From an uncultured Oceanospirillaceae bacterium (GTDB lineage: Bacteria; Pseudomonadota; Gammaproteobacteria; Pseudomonadales; Balneatricaceae): a DNA stretch of 64,000 nucleotides. The stretch lies in assembly GCA_937136055.1 (NCBI GenBank), contig CAKZOD010000044.1, positions 32,098 to 96,097 on the forward strand, given 5' to 3'. How positions within the stretch are numbered: the stretch's first letter is position 1; every line of letters starts with the position of its first letter. Both the position numbers and the translations under genes were made by a program. Of this stretch, positions 9,937-18,043 are shown piece after piece. The notes beneath the pieces are model-generated. The model did not search any database. It was given only the letters and a program-made list of their open reading frames with translations, and was not told the origin of the DNA.

Positions 9937-10979
9937 TTTACCGATTCCACTTGAGTAAAAATATTTTCAAAATTTGCGATATTCCATTTAACAAAGGGTG
10001 CTGGGTTAATTGCTTTTGCAAGGTAGAGAAGCTCATAGTGCAGATGTGGGCCAGTTGATTGGCCCGTATTACCACTTTCAGCTATCTTTTGTCCTTTATG
10101 TACGTATTCACCGCGCTTCACAAAGTATTTATTTAAATGTGAGTAGCTAGTTTCAAAGCCAAAGCTATGGTTTAGTTTAATGAATTTACCACTGCCGTTT
10201 CGCCTTTCAGCCATTTCCACTATACCATCAGCAGGTGCATAAATAGGGGTGCCAACTAACACTTTATAATCAATCCCTTTATGCATCGCTCTAGTCTTTT
10301 TGATTGGGTGGTAACGCATACCAAAACCATCATTGACGCGAATAGCCTTAACCGGTAATCCATTGGGTATTGTGTTAAGAAGAAATATTCTTTGTTTAAC
10401 AAGTTCAGAAAGTCTTGCAAACCTATCTTCGTTTAAATGCAAAGGTGCATTAAGATTCAACATCCCTTCAAGATCATCTAAACTTTTATCAAGAATTAGT
10501 ACGTTTTCCTTAAGCGCATTATTTTTTTGCTCAACTCTGATATTTTCAGCGCGCAAACTATCTCTTTCACTTTGAGTTTGAGTTAATGTTTGTTTAAGTT
10601 TAGGAATACTACTTGTATCAACAATGAGCTTATCGCGCTCAGATATAATCATCTCGATACGCTCTTTCAACACATCAATACGCGCATTTTCTTTCTCTAG
10701 GAAATCTTTTTGCTGAGCGACTCCTTGAAACACTTTTGTCAGCTCATCTAATTCTAGTTTGTATTTTTGCTGGGTACCTAATAAATCGTTGTATTGATCG
10801 TTGAGGGATTCATGAGACTCTTCCAGAGCTTGAAGGTTATCAGTTGTTTGCACCCACAACCAATTACTTAATACAACATAGGATAACGCTAAAACGAGCA
10901 CTGCTAGCGCAAAATAACGCGCAATTTTGCTCATTGAGAATTGTTTGGAGCCTGCCCCTGTCGTCAGGGTTATAACCAT
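9885..10979 (-). CDS. Membrane-anchored M23 (LytM-type) peptidase
   Basis: Inner-membrane protein with a periplasmic peptidoglycan endopeptidase domain. Visible parts, counted from the longer TTG frame at 10991: short N-terminal tail, one membrane segment (about 25-46), a long coiled coil (about 50-180), and a C-terminal LytM domain with zinc ligands in MHKGID (H237, D241) and HLHYE (H316, H318). All zinc ligands are present, so it should be an active hydrolase rather than an EnvC/NlpD-like activator. I prefer the ATG at 10979, four codons into that frame. It overlaps the bactofilin start by 52 nt. Bactofilin-M23 pairs are known in other bacteria, where the filament positions the peptidase and shapes the cell. 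Confidence 0.93.
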   Translation of the reverse strand: MVITLTTGAGSKQFSMSKIARYFALAVLVLALSYVVLSNWLWVQTTDNLQALEESHESLNDQYNDLLGTQQKYKLELDELTKVFQGVAQQKDFLEKENARIDVLKERIEMIISERDKLIVDTSSIPKLKQTLTQTQSERDSLRAENIRVEQKNNALKENVLILDKSLDDLEGMLNLNAPLHLNEDRFARLSELVKQRIFLLNTIPNGLPVKAIRVNDGFGMRYHPIKKTRAMHKGIDYKVLVGTPIYAPADGIVEMAERRNGSGKFIKLNHSFGFETSYSHLNKYFVKRGEYVHKGQKIAESGNTGQSTGPHLHYELLYLAKAINPAPFVKWNIANFENIFTQVESVKWASLKNLYPLNQSVQH

Positions 10980-11058
10980 ATTTGTCTTCAATCTTATCTA
11001 ACCTAACACTATAACGTTCAGTTCAATCACGAGTAAACACATCTCCATGCATAACTAT

Positions 11059-11092
11059 TTATAAGAAGCCATTAGCTTATAAGAAGCCATTA
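11059..11092. repeat. Tandem 18-bp direct repeat
   Basis: The 16-mer TTATAAGAAGCCATTA occurs at 11059-11074 and again at 11077-11092, a tandem duplication with 18-bp period. It lies 80-115 nt upstream of the M23 start, so it could be a doubled regulator site or a recent slippage product. Confidence 0.8.
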
Positions 11093-11372
11093 ACATTCAA
11101 CAAATCACTTAGTTTTTATCTTACCGTTCAAATATATTGAGATCTCATCCAATTTTAGCAAATTTATAATCAACGTGAGCGTTTGCACAGTCATTATCGT
11201 CAGTATTTGATTATTTATTGCCAATTATAATGAGAACGCGCAAGCTTAAGCTTCTTGTGAAGCTAAACGCACTACTAATATCTAATTTAAAAGGAACCAC
11301 GAATTAAAGAACTTGCGAATAAAGCAGCTACCTTTTTAAACCGATACTTTGAATTTTTAATAGACATCTTGA

Positions 11373-11406
11373 ACCAGCCAAGAGCCTGCGCTCTTTATAG
11401 GCTGGT
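11373..11406 (-). terminator. Strong stem-loop downstream of ppnN
   Basis: ACCAGCC (11373-11379) pairs with GGCTGGT (11400-11406); inside, AAGAGC (11380-11385) pairs with GCTCTT (11390-11395) across a CTGC loop, with TATA bulged on one side: 13 bp in total. It lies 42 nt past the ppnN stop. No T-tract follows, so termination by this hairpin alone is uncertain. Confidence 0.5.
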
Positions 11407-11447
11407 ACTAAAGTAAAAAGTTCAAAGATGTAACACTTAAATGCAAT

Positions 11448-12824
11448 TTAATGTTTAATGACGTTGTAACAAGGAACGTACTTTTCATAATCCAACTTCA
11501 TACGCTTTTGCGCGACGAAAGCTGCCAGCAGATTATCCAACTTATCCATCAATGCATCATCCCCACTGAGTGAAAACGGGCCAAACTGGTTAATCGCTTT
11601 GACAGCCGGCTCTTTCACGTTACCAGCGACTATGCCTGACATTGCACGACGCAATTGCGCAGCCAGTATGTAGTCTTCTTGGTCTGCATGTAAATTTAAA
11701 GCAGCCATTGCTTCGTGCGTGGGTTCAAATGGTTCTTGAAACTCACTTGGGATATGCAAATCCCAATTAAAGTGAAAAGACTCTCCTTGTTCTTTACGAT
11801 AGCTATGCACTTCTTTTAAATGGCTTTGCATAGCCACGGCTACCGCTTGTGGATCATTGACAATTATTTGATATTTACGACTGGCCTCTTCGCCAATTGC
11901 CGCTTTTATAAACGCATCTATCTGCTCAAAATACGCTTGCGAACCATCGGGACCGGTAAAAATGAATGGGAACGGGATTCCTGCATTTTTAGGGTGTAGC
12001 AAAATCCCAAGCATATAGAGAATCTCTTCCGCTGTGCCTGCTCCACCTGGGAATACGATAATTCCATGACCTAATCTGACAAAAGCCTCTAACCTTTTCT
12101 CGATATCTGGGAAAATCACCAGCTCATTAACAATAGGGTTGGGCGATTCAGCGGCGATAATACCGGGCTCAGTCAGACCAACATAGCGCGGATTCGTAAC
12201 ACGTTGCTTTGCATGTGCTATCGCAGCGCCTTTCATTGGTCCTTTCATAGCTCCAGGGCCACAGCCCGTACAAATATTATAAGCTCTCAACCCTAACTCA
12301 TAACCTACTAATTTAGAGTAATCATATTCTTTGCGCTGTATAGAGTGACCTCCCCAGCAAACGACTAAATTGGGTTTTACATTAGGTTTGATAAGATCAG
12401 CATGGCGAAGAATATGAAAGACTGTATTTGTGAGGTTTTCAGAGGCAGACAGAGAAGCACTGGTTTGATCTAACTCATCACCGATGTAAAGCAGATCTCT
12501 TAATACGGCAAAGAGATGTTCACGAATCCCAAGTATAAGCTCTCCATCAACAAACGCATTAACCGGTGCATTCTTTAGATTGAGCATCACACCTTGATGC
12601 TTTAGCTCAATTTGAATATCAAAATTTTTAAACTTTTCCAACACATCACTTGTGTTATCTTCATTGCTTCCTGTATTCAACACCGCAAGCGAGCACTGAC
12701 GAAACACATGGTATAATCGGTTATCAGCCGCTTCTTTTTGTAACTGAGCGACCTCATAAGGAGAAAGGGTATCTAAACTATCAAGCGGTTTTACACTGGC
12801 ATCTATATATTGCTGGGTTGTCAT
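11448..12824 (-). CDS. ppnN: Nucleotide 5'-monophosphate nucleosidase PpnN (YgdH)
   Basis: PpnN cleaves purine and pyrimidine nucleoside monophosphates to base and ribose 5-phosphate; the E. coli enzyme binds (p)ppGpp and balances growth against stress tolerance. The product (458 residues from my start; E. coli 454) has the LOG-type Rossmann core with GCGPGAMKGPMKGA and the catalytic PGGAGTAEE loop, plus the N- and C-terminal domains specific to PpnN. An upstream start at 12872 is possible, but the ATG at 12824 has a GAGGAG Shine-Dalgarno 10 nt upstream (plus strand 12835-12840). A repeated ACGAGTACC (13002-13010, 13016-13024) lies in the upstream region. Confidence 0.93.
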   Translation of the reverse strand: MTTQQYIDASVKPLDSLDTLSPYEVAQLQKEAADNRLYHVFRQCSLAVLNTGSNEDNTSDVLEKFKNFDIQIELKHQGVMLNLKNAPVNAFVDGELILGIREHLFAVLRDLLYIGDELDQTSASLSASENLTNTVFHILRHADLIKPNVKPNLVVCWGGHSIQRKEYDYSKLVGYELGLRAYNICTGCGPGAMKGPMKGAAIAHAKQRVTNPRYVGLTEPGIIAAESPNPIVNELVIFPDIEKRLEAFVRLGHGIIVFPGGAGTAEEILYMLGILLHPKNAGIPFPFIFTGPDGSQAYFEQIDAFIKAAIGEEASRKYQIIVNDPQAVAVAMQSHLKEVHSYRKEQGESFHFNWDLHIPSEFQEPFEPTHEAMAALNLHADQEDYILAAQLRRAMSGIVAGNVKEPAVKAINQFGPFSLSGDDALMDKLDNLLAAFVAQKRMKLDYEKYVPCYNVIKH

Positions 12825-13152
12825 AAATATACTACTCCTCAATAAAACTGAAGAGATGACCTTACAAAGCATTCAATAAATAGCGAACAGCTTTGCTGTC
12901 TATACCTTTAAGTCATATTCTAAATATCTTCGAAATGACTTTATTGGTTCACCTTCGGCCATCTATAAAGCTTAGCTATCAACCTTTAAACCCCAATATA
13001 TACGAGTACCAATTTACGAGTACCGACTAATGACAAAAGAGGAATACACCCCTGTGAGGACTTACTAGTCAATAACTAAAATAAACTAACATTTAATTAA
13101 ACTATATTACGTAAACCTCAAACTAACAAGTTTCTTAAGCTTTTAGACTCAC

Positions 13153-13313
13153 TATAAAACCTCTTTGAAACAAAAGCTTATCAACAACAACTCGCTTAAC
13201 ACCCTCCTCATCGGCTCTCTCAGCAACGGTTGTTATTCGTTTATCTTTAGCGTTAACACTCATAATCCAGATACAAATCCGTTCATATTTCCTGACTTTT
13301 TAGTCAGTTTTTT
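13153..13313 (+). ncRNA. Candidate small RNA upstream of mqo
   Basis: A plus-strand intrinsic terminator (13292-13313) stands alone in the 1-kb gap between divergent ppnN and mqo, with no plus-strand gene in front of it. TATAAA at 13153-13158, 16 nt after a weak TTTCTT, could start a transcript near 13165 of about 150 nt. The body contains CCCTCCTC (about 13202-13209), complementary to Shine-Dalgarno sequences, and AACAAC/GTTGTT arms that could pair. The terminator is well supported; the RNA itself is inference. Confidence 0.4.
13292..13313 (+). terminator. Orphan intrinsic terminator
   Basis: CTGACT (13292-13297), TTTT loop, AGTCAG (13302-13307), then six T (13308-13313). Direction is plus strand only; reading the minus strand there is no T-tract. 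No annotated gene ends here. Confidence 0.75.
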
Positions 13314-13645
13314 CAATCTTTATTTTTCAATAATTAAGGGTAAACTCTAGAACTTTAGTAGGTTATTACTACTTATACCTTTCAATTTTCTAACTTGAAC
13401 ATATAATGCAGGCCTGTAAGCTACAATATTGCAAAATACTAGTGATAATTGGTACTAACTATCACCTTATCGGTATATTTATATCGTGAGTAGATAGAAT
13501 TTACAGATAACACCCCACTACAACTTAGTATAAAATATGTGTAGTTAAGCAACTTAAACCCCTGAATTACCCTTACTAAATTTCAACCATTAGCGAACCT
13601 AATGAATTGAAATACAAGTAAAAATCTATACAAGCGGTTTTTTAC

Positions 13646-13806
13646 TTAGGGAAGTATACAAAATGAGCCTGCTAGAAGTACCCTAATTGCAGGCTCAACA
13701 GTAAGCACACTTATGAGCGCACGTTGCCTTTCGCGCTGATTTGATGGCGGCATACTTATAACTTCCCTAGCACAGATAGCACAATTCTACTTTTATTAAA
13801 GTAGGA
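13646..13806 (+). promoter_or_regulatory. Structured leader of mqo (riboswitch-like)
   Basis: A closing helix pairs 13646-13655 (TTAGGGAAGT) with 13761-13770 (ACTTCCCTAG) over 10 positions, extended by three more pairs across one bulged base. Inside lie GAGCCTGC (13665-13672)/GCAGGCTC (13689-13696), a small TAAG/CTTA hairpin, and AGCGC (13716-13720)/GCGCT (13733-13737), giving a multi-branched junction. A separate perfect hairpin, CTACTTT (13787-13793)/AAAGTAG (13798-13804), abuts and partly covers the AGGAG Shine-Dalgarno (13803-13807). This layout resembles a translational riboswitch; I do not recognise the class. Confidence 0.5.
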
Positions 13807-13823
13807 GTAACGAGGTGAAAGCG

Positions 13824-15305
13824 ATGTCTAATAAAGAATTTGATGTACTGTTAGTTGGCGCAGGTGCAATGAGCGCAACACTAGGGACTTTGCTAAGGGA
13901 ATTGGATCCCAACTTAAGCATTGGCATGGTAGAACGTCTAGAACACGTTGCCAACGAAAGCACAGACGGGTGGAATAACGCCGGTACCGGCCATGCAGCT
14001 TATTGCGAACTAAACTATACCTCGGAAGACGAAAACGGCGACATAGACATATCCAAAGCCCTAACAATTAACTCACAATTTGAAGTCTCTCTTCAATTTT
14101 GGAGCTACTTAGTTGAACAAGGCAAATTGCCTCAAGCAGATTCCTTTATCAACCGCACACCTCACAAGAGCTTCGTGTGGGGAGAGAAAAACGTAAACTT
14201 CTTGCGTAATAGGTTCCGCAAACTCAGTTCTCATCACCTTTTCGAGGGTATGGAATTTACAGAGCAAGCTGAAACTGTTGAAGAATGGGTTCCATTAGTC
14301 ATGAAGGGCCGCGAGCCAGGCACCCCTATTGCAGCGACTAAAGTAGAGCACGGTAGTGATGTTGACTTTGGTGCGATTGCTCGCAGCATGATCTCCAACC
14401 TTGCCAAACAAGGTAACTTTGACCTGATGGTTGGCCACTCTGTTGAAGAACTTGATAAAAACAGTGACGGCAGCTGGACAGTTACTGTTGAACCCAAGGG
14501 AAAGAAAAGCTACGACATCAAGGCGAAATTTGTTTTCCTAGGTGCAGGTGGCGGTGCACTACCACTACTTCAAAAATCAGAAATCCCTGAATGCGAAGGT
14601 TACGGTGGATTCCCTGTAACAGGCCAATGGCTTGTTTGCACTAACCCAGTTATCGTTAATCAACACCATGCAAAAGTTTACGGCAAAGCAGCAATTGGCG
14701 CTCCACCGATGTCTGTTCCTCATTTAGACACCAGAAATATCGGTGATACAGAAGCATTACTGTTCGGTCCATTTGCAGGTTTTACCACTAAATTCCTCAA
14801 AAAAGGCTCCGTATTGGACCTTATGGGAAGCATTAAAATGGGCAACATCAAGCCGATGCTTTCTGTCGGCAAGAACAACATGGATCTGACTAAATACCTT
14901 ATCAGTGAAGTTTTCCAATCAGACACTGAACGAATGGATTCACTACGTGAGTTTTACCCACAGGCTAAAGATAACGACTGGTCACTTGCAAATGCAGGTC
15001 AGCGTGTTCAAATTATCAAAAAAGATGCTCAAGGCAATGGCAAACTGGAGTTCGGCACTGAAATTGTTTCAGCCGCTGATGGCACACTAGCTGCTCTGTT
15101 AGGTGCATCCCCTGGAGCATCTACAGCTGTGAATACAATGGTGAATGTTGTTGAGCGCTGCTTTAAAGATCAGCTAAGTTCTGTTGAATGGCAAACCAAA
15201 ATTAAAGCAATGATCCCTTCCTATGGAGAGTCATTAATTGAAGATGTTGAGCTTGCTAAACGCGTGCGCCAATACACGCAAACAACACTAGGATTAAAAG
15301 ACTAA
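13824..15305 (+). CDS. mqo: Malate:quinone oxidoreductase
   Basis: FAD-dependent peripheral membrane enzyme that oxidises malate to oxaloacetate and passes electrons to the quinone pool, replacing or complementing soluble malate dehydrogenase in the TCA cycle. The N-terminal FAD-binding motif (LLVGAGAMSATLG), WNNAGTGHAAYCELNYT, GFPVTGQWL and LLGASPGAST are all MQO signatures; length is as usual (about 493 residues). Two starts compete: GTG at 13815 with AGGAG 7 nt upstream, and ATG at 13824 with GAGG at 13812-13815. I chose the ATG because its N-terminus fits known MQO proteins. The long structured leader suggests post-transcriptional control. Confidence 0.95.
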   Translation: MSNKEFDVLLVGAGAMSATLGTLLRELDPNLSIGMVERLEHVANESTDGWNNAGTGHAAYCELNYTSEDENGDIDISKALTINSQFEVSLQFWSYLVEQGKLPQADSFINRTPHKSFVWGEKNVNFLRNRFRKLSSHHLFEGMEFTEQAETVEEWVPLVMKGREPGTPIAATKVEHGSDVDFGAIARSMISNLAKQGNFDLMVGHSVEELDKNSDGSWTVTVEPKGKKSYDIKAKFVFLGAGGGALPLLQKSEIPECEGYGGFPVTGQWLVCTNPVIVNQHHAKVYGKAAIGAPPMSVPHLDTRNIGDTEALLFGPFAGFTTKFLKKGSVLDLMGSIKMGNIKPMLSVGKNNMDLTKYLISEVFQSDTERMDSLREFYPQAKDNDWSLANAGQRVQIIKKDAQGNGKLEFGTEIVSAADGTLAALLGASPGASTAVNTMVNVVERCFKDQLSSVEWQTKIKAMIPSYGESLIEDVELAKRVRQYTQTTLGLKD

Positions 15306-15330
15306 CAACTGCGTTTTATCTTCATACCTA

Positions 15331-15359
15331 CAATCCCGCTATTTAGTGGGATTGTTTTT
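15331..15359 (+). terminator. Intrinsic terminator of mqo
   Basis: CAATCCC (15331-15337) pairs with GGGATTG (15348-15354), with further G-T and CTA/TAG pairing inside, followed by a T-run (15354-15359). It overlaps the 3' end of the convergent yidD gene. Confidence 0.88.
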
Positions 15360-15621
15360 CCTCAATATCCTCTTTTCCTCCCGGTACCAAATCAACACCT
15401 CCATCATGATAAGGATGGCATTTAACGATACGCCGAACCCCTAAAGCAACGCCTTTCAGTGGACCATGTACTTCTATAGACTCTTTCGTGTAGCTAGAAC
15501 AGGTTGGATAAAATCGGCAATTATTACCCAGCATCGGGCTAATAACATACTGATAAAATTTAATTAGCAATAAAAAGAAGTGAGTAAGAATAGAGCGCAG
15601 AAATATGAGGAGGGTTTTCAA
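15343..15621 (-). CDS. yidD: Membrane protein insertion efficiency factor YidD
   Basis: Small membrane-associated protein that aids YidC-dependent insertion. The 92-residue product shows the family core [21 protein letters not shown], and [10 protein letters not shown] with conserved cysteines, preceded by a hydrophobic stretch. The frame starts at TTG (15621) with only a weak AGAG upstream; no in-frame ATG precedes the conserved core, so TTG is the best choice. The gene usually sits between rnpA and yidC near the origin; here it stands alone, convergent with mqo and sharing its terminator region. Confidence 0.88.
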   Translation of the reverse strand: MKTLLIFLRSILTHFFLLLIKFYQYVISPMLGNNCRFYPTCSSYTKESIEVHGPLKGVALGVRRIVKCHPYHDGGVDLVPGGKEDIEEKQSH

Positions 15622-15668
15622 TTTTAGTTACTCTTGGCACAGCACAATATCTAGATAAGAATTGGCAT

Positions 15669-15707
15669 TAAAAAAATTCCCCGCCATCATATAACAGCGG
15701 GAAATTT
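15669..15707 (-). terminator. Intrinsic terminator of mscS
   Basis: On the minus strand TTTCCCGC (from 15704) pairs with GCGGGGAA and runs into a T-tract (A-run 15669-15676 on the plus strand). One mismatch in the outer stem. It lies 13 nt past the mscS stop. Confidence 0.8.
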
Positions 15708-15719
15708 ATTATAGCAAGA

Positions 15720-16517
15720 TTAACTCTCTTCTTGCTTGTGCAAATGTACATCCATTTGAGGATAAGGAATGCTAATGCCTTCTTCGTCGAATCTAAGCTT
15801 AACTTTTTCAGTTGTTTCCCAAAGCACATTCCAGTAATCAGCGCTGTTAACCCATGGGCGAACAATGAAGTTAACACTACTATCAGCAAGTTCAGATACT
15901 GCAATGACAACACCTGGCTCAGCTAATACACGATCATCTTCTGCGATAATTTGAGCCAGCAATTCTTTTGCCTTGCGTAAATCATCACCGTAGCCAATAC
16001 CAAATACCATATCAACTCGACGAGTATCACGAGCAGATACATTTATGATAACACCACCGTAAATAGCGCCATTAGGCACAATTATTTCACGGTTATCAGC
16101 TGTACGCATTTTGCTATTAAAGATAGAAATATCTTCAACGACCCCAGAAACACCCGCGGCTTCAACAAAATCACCTTCTTTAAAAGGCTTGAAGACTAAC
16201 AACATCACACCCGCTGCAAAATTCTTTAAAGAATCTTGTAGTGATAAACCAATAGCTAAACCTGCAGCACCAACAATTGCGATAAGTGAAGTCGTATCAA
16301 CGCCTAAGCTATCTAATGCAGCAACAATGACTACAAGAAATAGCACCGCATTAGCAATTGATAAAACAAAATTGATTAACATGTTGTCCATGTTCGATCG
16401 GTTTAATAACTTTCTTAATAAACCAATGATCATTTTAACGACGATTTTACCGATAACAAAAATAGCTATCGCAAAAGCAATGTTAATTACCCAGGGTAAT
16501 ATGTACTGGTCAAACAT
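15720..16517 (-). CDS. mscS: Small-conductance mechanosensitive channel MscS
   Basis: Inner-membrane heptameric channel that opens under membrane tension and releases osmolytes during hypo-osmotic shock. The 265 residues fit E. coli-type MscS: three N-terminal membrane helices, the third being the Gly/Ala-rich pore helix (GAAGLAIGLSLQDSLKNFAAG region, about residues 83-103), then the beta domain (FKPFKEGDFVEAAGVSGVVEDI) and the cytoplasmic vestibule ending near YPQMDVHLHK. Monocistronic with its own terminator and a long upstream region that contains a TACCTTTT/AAAAGGTA inverted repeat (16645-16677). Confidence 0.93.
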   Translation of the reverse strand: MFDQYILPWVINIAFAIAIFVIGKIVVKMIIGLLRKLLNRSNMDNMLINFVLSIANAVLFLVVIVAALDSLGVDTTSLIAIVGAAGLAIGLSLQDSLKNFAAGVMLLVFKPFKEGDFVEAAGVSGVVEDISIFNSKMRTADNREIIVPNGAIYGGVIINVSARDTRRVDMVFGIGYGDDLRKAKELLAQIIAEDDRVLAEPGVVIAVSELADSSVNFIVRPWVNSADYWNVLWETTEKVKLRFDEEGISIPYPQMDVHLHKQEES

Positions 16518-16800
16518 AATAAATTCTTCTCCTTGTTAAATTCAAAACATGACTTATTTCTCTATACTTAACTGCTAGCTACTCAAACAAACTAAGTTCA
16601 GCAGCTATCAGATGAGAGCAAAGAAACTAGCCATAAAGTCCAAATACCTTTTTTGCAATTAAACTACGCAAAAGGTAAAGATTGCACTATGAAAACATAG
16701 CTCTTCCTATAAACCTATCAACTTAATTACATGTTCCTTAAGCTTTTATACTAAGGAAACAGCGATTAAGTCCCAAACACCCTTTATATCCTCGGATACT

Positions 16801-16896
16801 GGCATACAGAATTTTTCGTGATAGCCAAAATGCTTGCAGGCGGATTGCTTGCCCGGCAAAAAATATCAACGAAGATCACGGATTATTTTGTATGCC
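16801..16896. repeat. Long imperfect inverted repeat (possible ncRNA or relic element)
   Basis: Arms 16801-16822 and 16875-16896 are 22 nt each and pair at 20 of 22 positions (two G-T pairs, two central T-T mismatches). The 52-nt loop contains a further TTGCC/GGCAA dyad. Such a helix by chance is unlikely; it could be a structured RNA, a MITE-like relic or a 3' stem of an unknown transcript. Confidence 0.6.
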
Positions 16897-17379
16897 CGAA
16901 AGGGTGGAAAACTCGGGACTTATTCGCTATTTCCCAAATACTTGATGGCAATATTAGATGATACAAAAACTTATCGTAAGTTTAATTTCACTCTATTTAC
17001 GATAGCCAAAAGCATATTGGTTTAAAAATCCAGCTCATTATAGTCAGTTTCATTGAGCATCAACAATAATTTATCATACATTCAGCTTATTATATTATCG
17101 CTAATGCTGAGTTTTCTAATAAGATTGCGCTCGATTCATGTAGCATTCCTCTGTATCATACCGCGCCAGAGTGTAAGGATAGAGCGATGCTATCTTAAAA
17201 TCGCTGATAAAGGTTAAAATAAAAGCAGTTGGGGAGAAATTGATCGCCACTGCATTTTGCTCTTTATTAAGAGATTTATAAAAAACACAGCTGTTTCCAA
17301 TTAATGACACTTATTAGATATGACGGAAATATGTATTTATTTTTATTTTTTCTTTCACGTTATATTTTCATCTTAAAAA

Positions 17380-17424
17380 TTGACTTCTCGAAAATTATCC
17401 AGTAGTACTAAATTTGTAGTACTA
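17380..17424 (+). promoter_or_regulatory. Promoter region with paired TAGTACTA palindromes
   Basis: TTGACT (17380-17385) is a good -35 box. Downstream, GTAGTACTA occurs at 17402-17410 and 17416-17424 (14-bp spacing), each copy containing the 8-bp palindrome TAGTACTA. The sites cover the expected -10/+1 positions of the SH3 gene, as a repressor operator would. Confidence 0.45.
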
Positions 17425-17473
17425 TTACCTATAGTTTAATTTTTATATTTATCAACAAATTGACTGATTTAAA

Positions 17474-18043
17474 ATGAAAAAAATTTTTGTAACACTTTTC
17501 CTGCTCTCTTTTATTCAAACGAGCTTTGCTTATAAAGCACATGTTTCAGACGATCTCAAAGTTAACTTGAGAACAGGCCCATCATTAAAATATCGAGTTG
17601 CTGGTACACTTGCTAGTGGGGATAGTTTTAAAGTTATTGACGATAAAGCGAGCCGTAAGTTTTTAAAAATCAAAACACAAAATGGTAAAATTGTCTGGAT
17701 TGCCAAAAACAAAACAACAACAGGAGAAAGCTTAAAATCGCAGAATGCTGCTCTTGAAAGCTCGCTCTCTGAAAGTGTGACTTTAATAAAGAAACAAGCT
17801 GATGAAATTCATCGATTAAAGTCACTGCTTAATAGCCAAAAAATAGAAAATGAGCGTCAAACCAATACCCAGACAAAGCTTACTTCAGAGATTAACTCCC
17901 TTAGTAATCAGATAGATAAACTAGACGATAGCAATTTAATACGCTGGTTTACACACGCAAGTATCGTCACTATTTTTGCGTTATTTTTACTCTTTATCAT
18001 CTCTATTTTCAGAAAAAACAAAAAGTATGATGAGTTTTACTAA
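17474..18043 (+). CDS. SH3-domain membrane protein, YgiM/TIGR04211-like
   Basis: Inner-membrane-anchored protein with a periplasmic bacterial SH3 domain. Order of parts: signal peptide (MKKIFVTLFLLSF, cleavage after TSFA), SH3b domain (about 22-82; VNLRTGPSLKYRVAGTL), a coiled coil (about 90-155), and a C-terminal membrane helix (about 160-180) followed by the basic tail RKNKKYDEFY. This architecture equals the YgiM/TIGR04211 family, whose cellular role is not settled; peptidoglycan contact is plausible for SH3b domains. It stands alone. Confidence 0.85.
   Translation: MKKIFVTLFLLSFIQTSFAYKAHVSDDLKVNLRTGPSLKYRVAGTLASGDSFKVIDDKASRKFLKIKTQNGKIVWIAKNKTTTGESLKSQNAALESSLSESVTLIKKQADEIHRLKSLLNSQKIENERQTNTQTKLTSEINSLSNQIDKLDDSNLIRWFTHASIVTIFALFLLFIISIFRKNKKYDEFY

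Larger units (their letters stand above)
10980..11447. other. Gene-free region upstream of the M23-bactofilin cluster
   Basis: About 470 nt without a credible gene. It must hold the promoter of the M23 cluster on the minus strand. It also contains an 18-bp tandem duplication (11059-11092), a small hairpin AGCTTC-TTGT-GAAGCT (11249-11264), a plus-strand TATAAT (11226-11231) without a good -35 box, and a strong stem-loop near the ppnN stop. Confidence 0.6.
16518..17473. other. Gene-poor region between mscS and the SH3 gene
   Basis: 956 nt AT-rich. Open frames of 60-odd codons exist on both strands but lack Shine-Dalgarno sequences and recognisable similarity. The region holds the mscS promoter, a 96-nt imperfect hairpin (16801-16896), a second small hairpin CCCGA/TCGGG (16895-16917), two copies of GATAGCCAAAA (16820-16830, 17001-17011), and the SH3-gene promoter with its paired palindromes. 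Confidence 0.6.

Noticed and set aside
11226..11406. Possible plus-strand small RNA from TATAAT (11226) to the stem-loop at 11373-11406
   Set aside because: No -35 box and no T-tract after the stem; better explained as the ppnN 3' hairpin.
13165..13350. 61-codon plus-strand frame in the mqo upstream gap
   Set aside because: It crosses the intrinsic terminator at 13292-13313 and has no Shine-Dalgarno; the segment is better read as a non-coding RNA candidate.
16834..17025. 63-codon frame in the gene-poor region
   Set aside because: Non-ATG start, no ribosome site, and it overlaps the hairpin arms, which explain the conserved-looking pattern.
17116..17310. 64-codon minus-strand frame
   Set aside because: GTG start without ribosome site in AT-rich DNA; no recognisable product.
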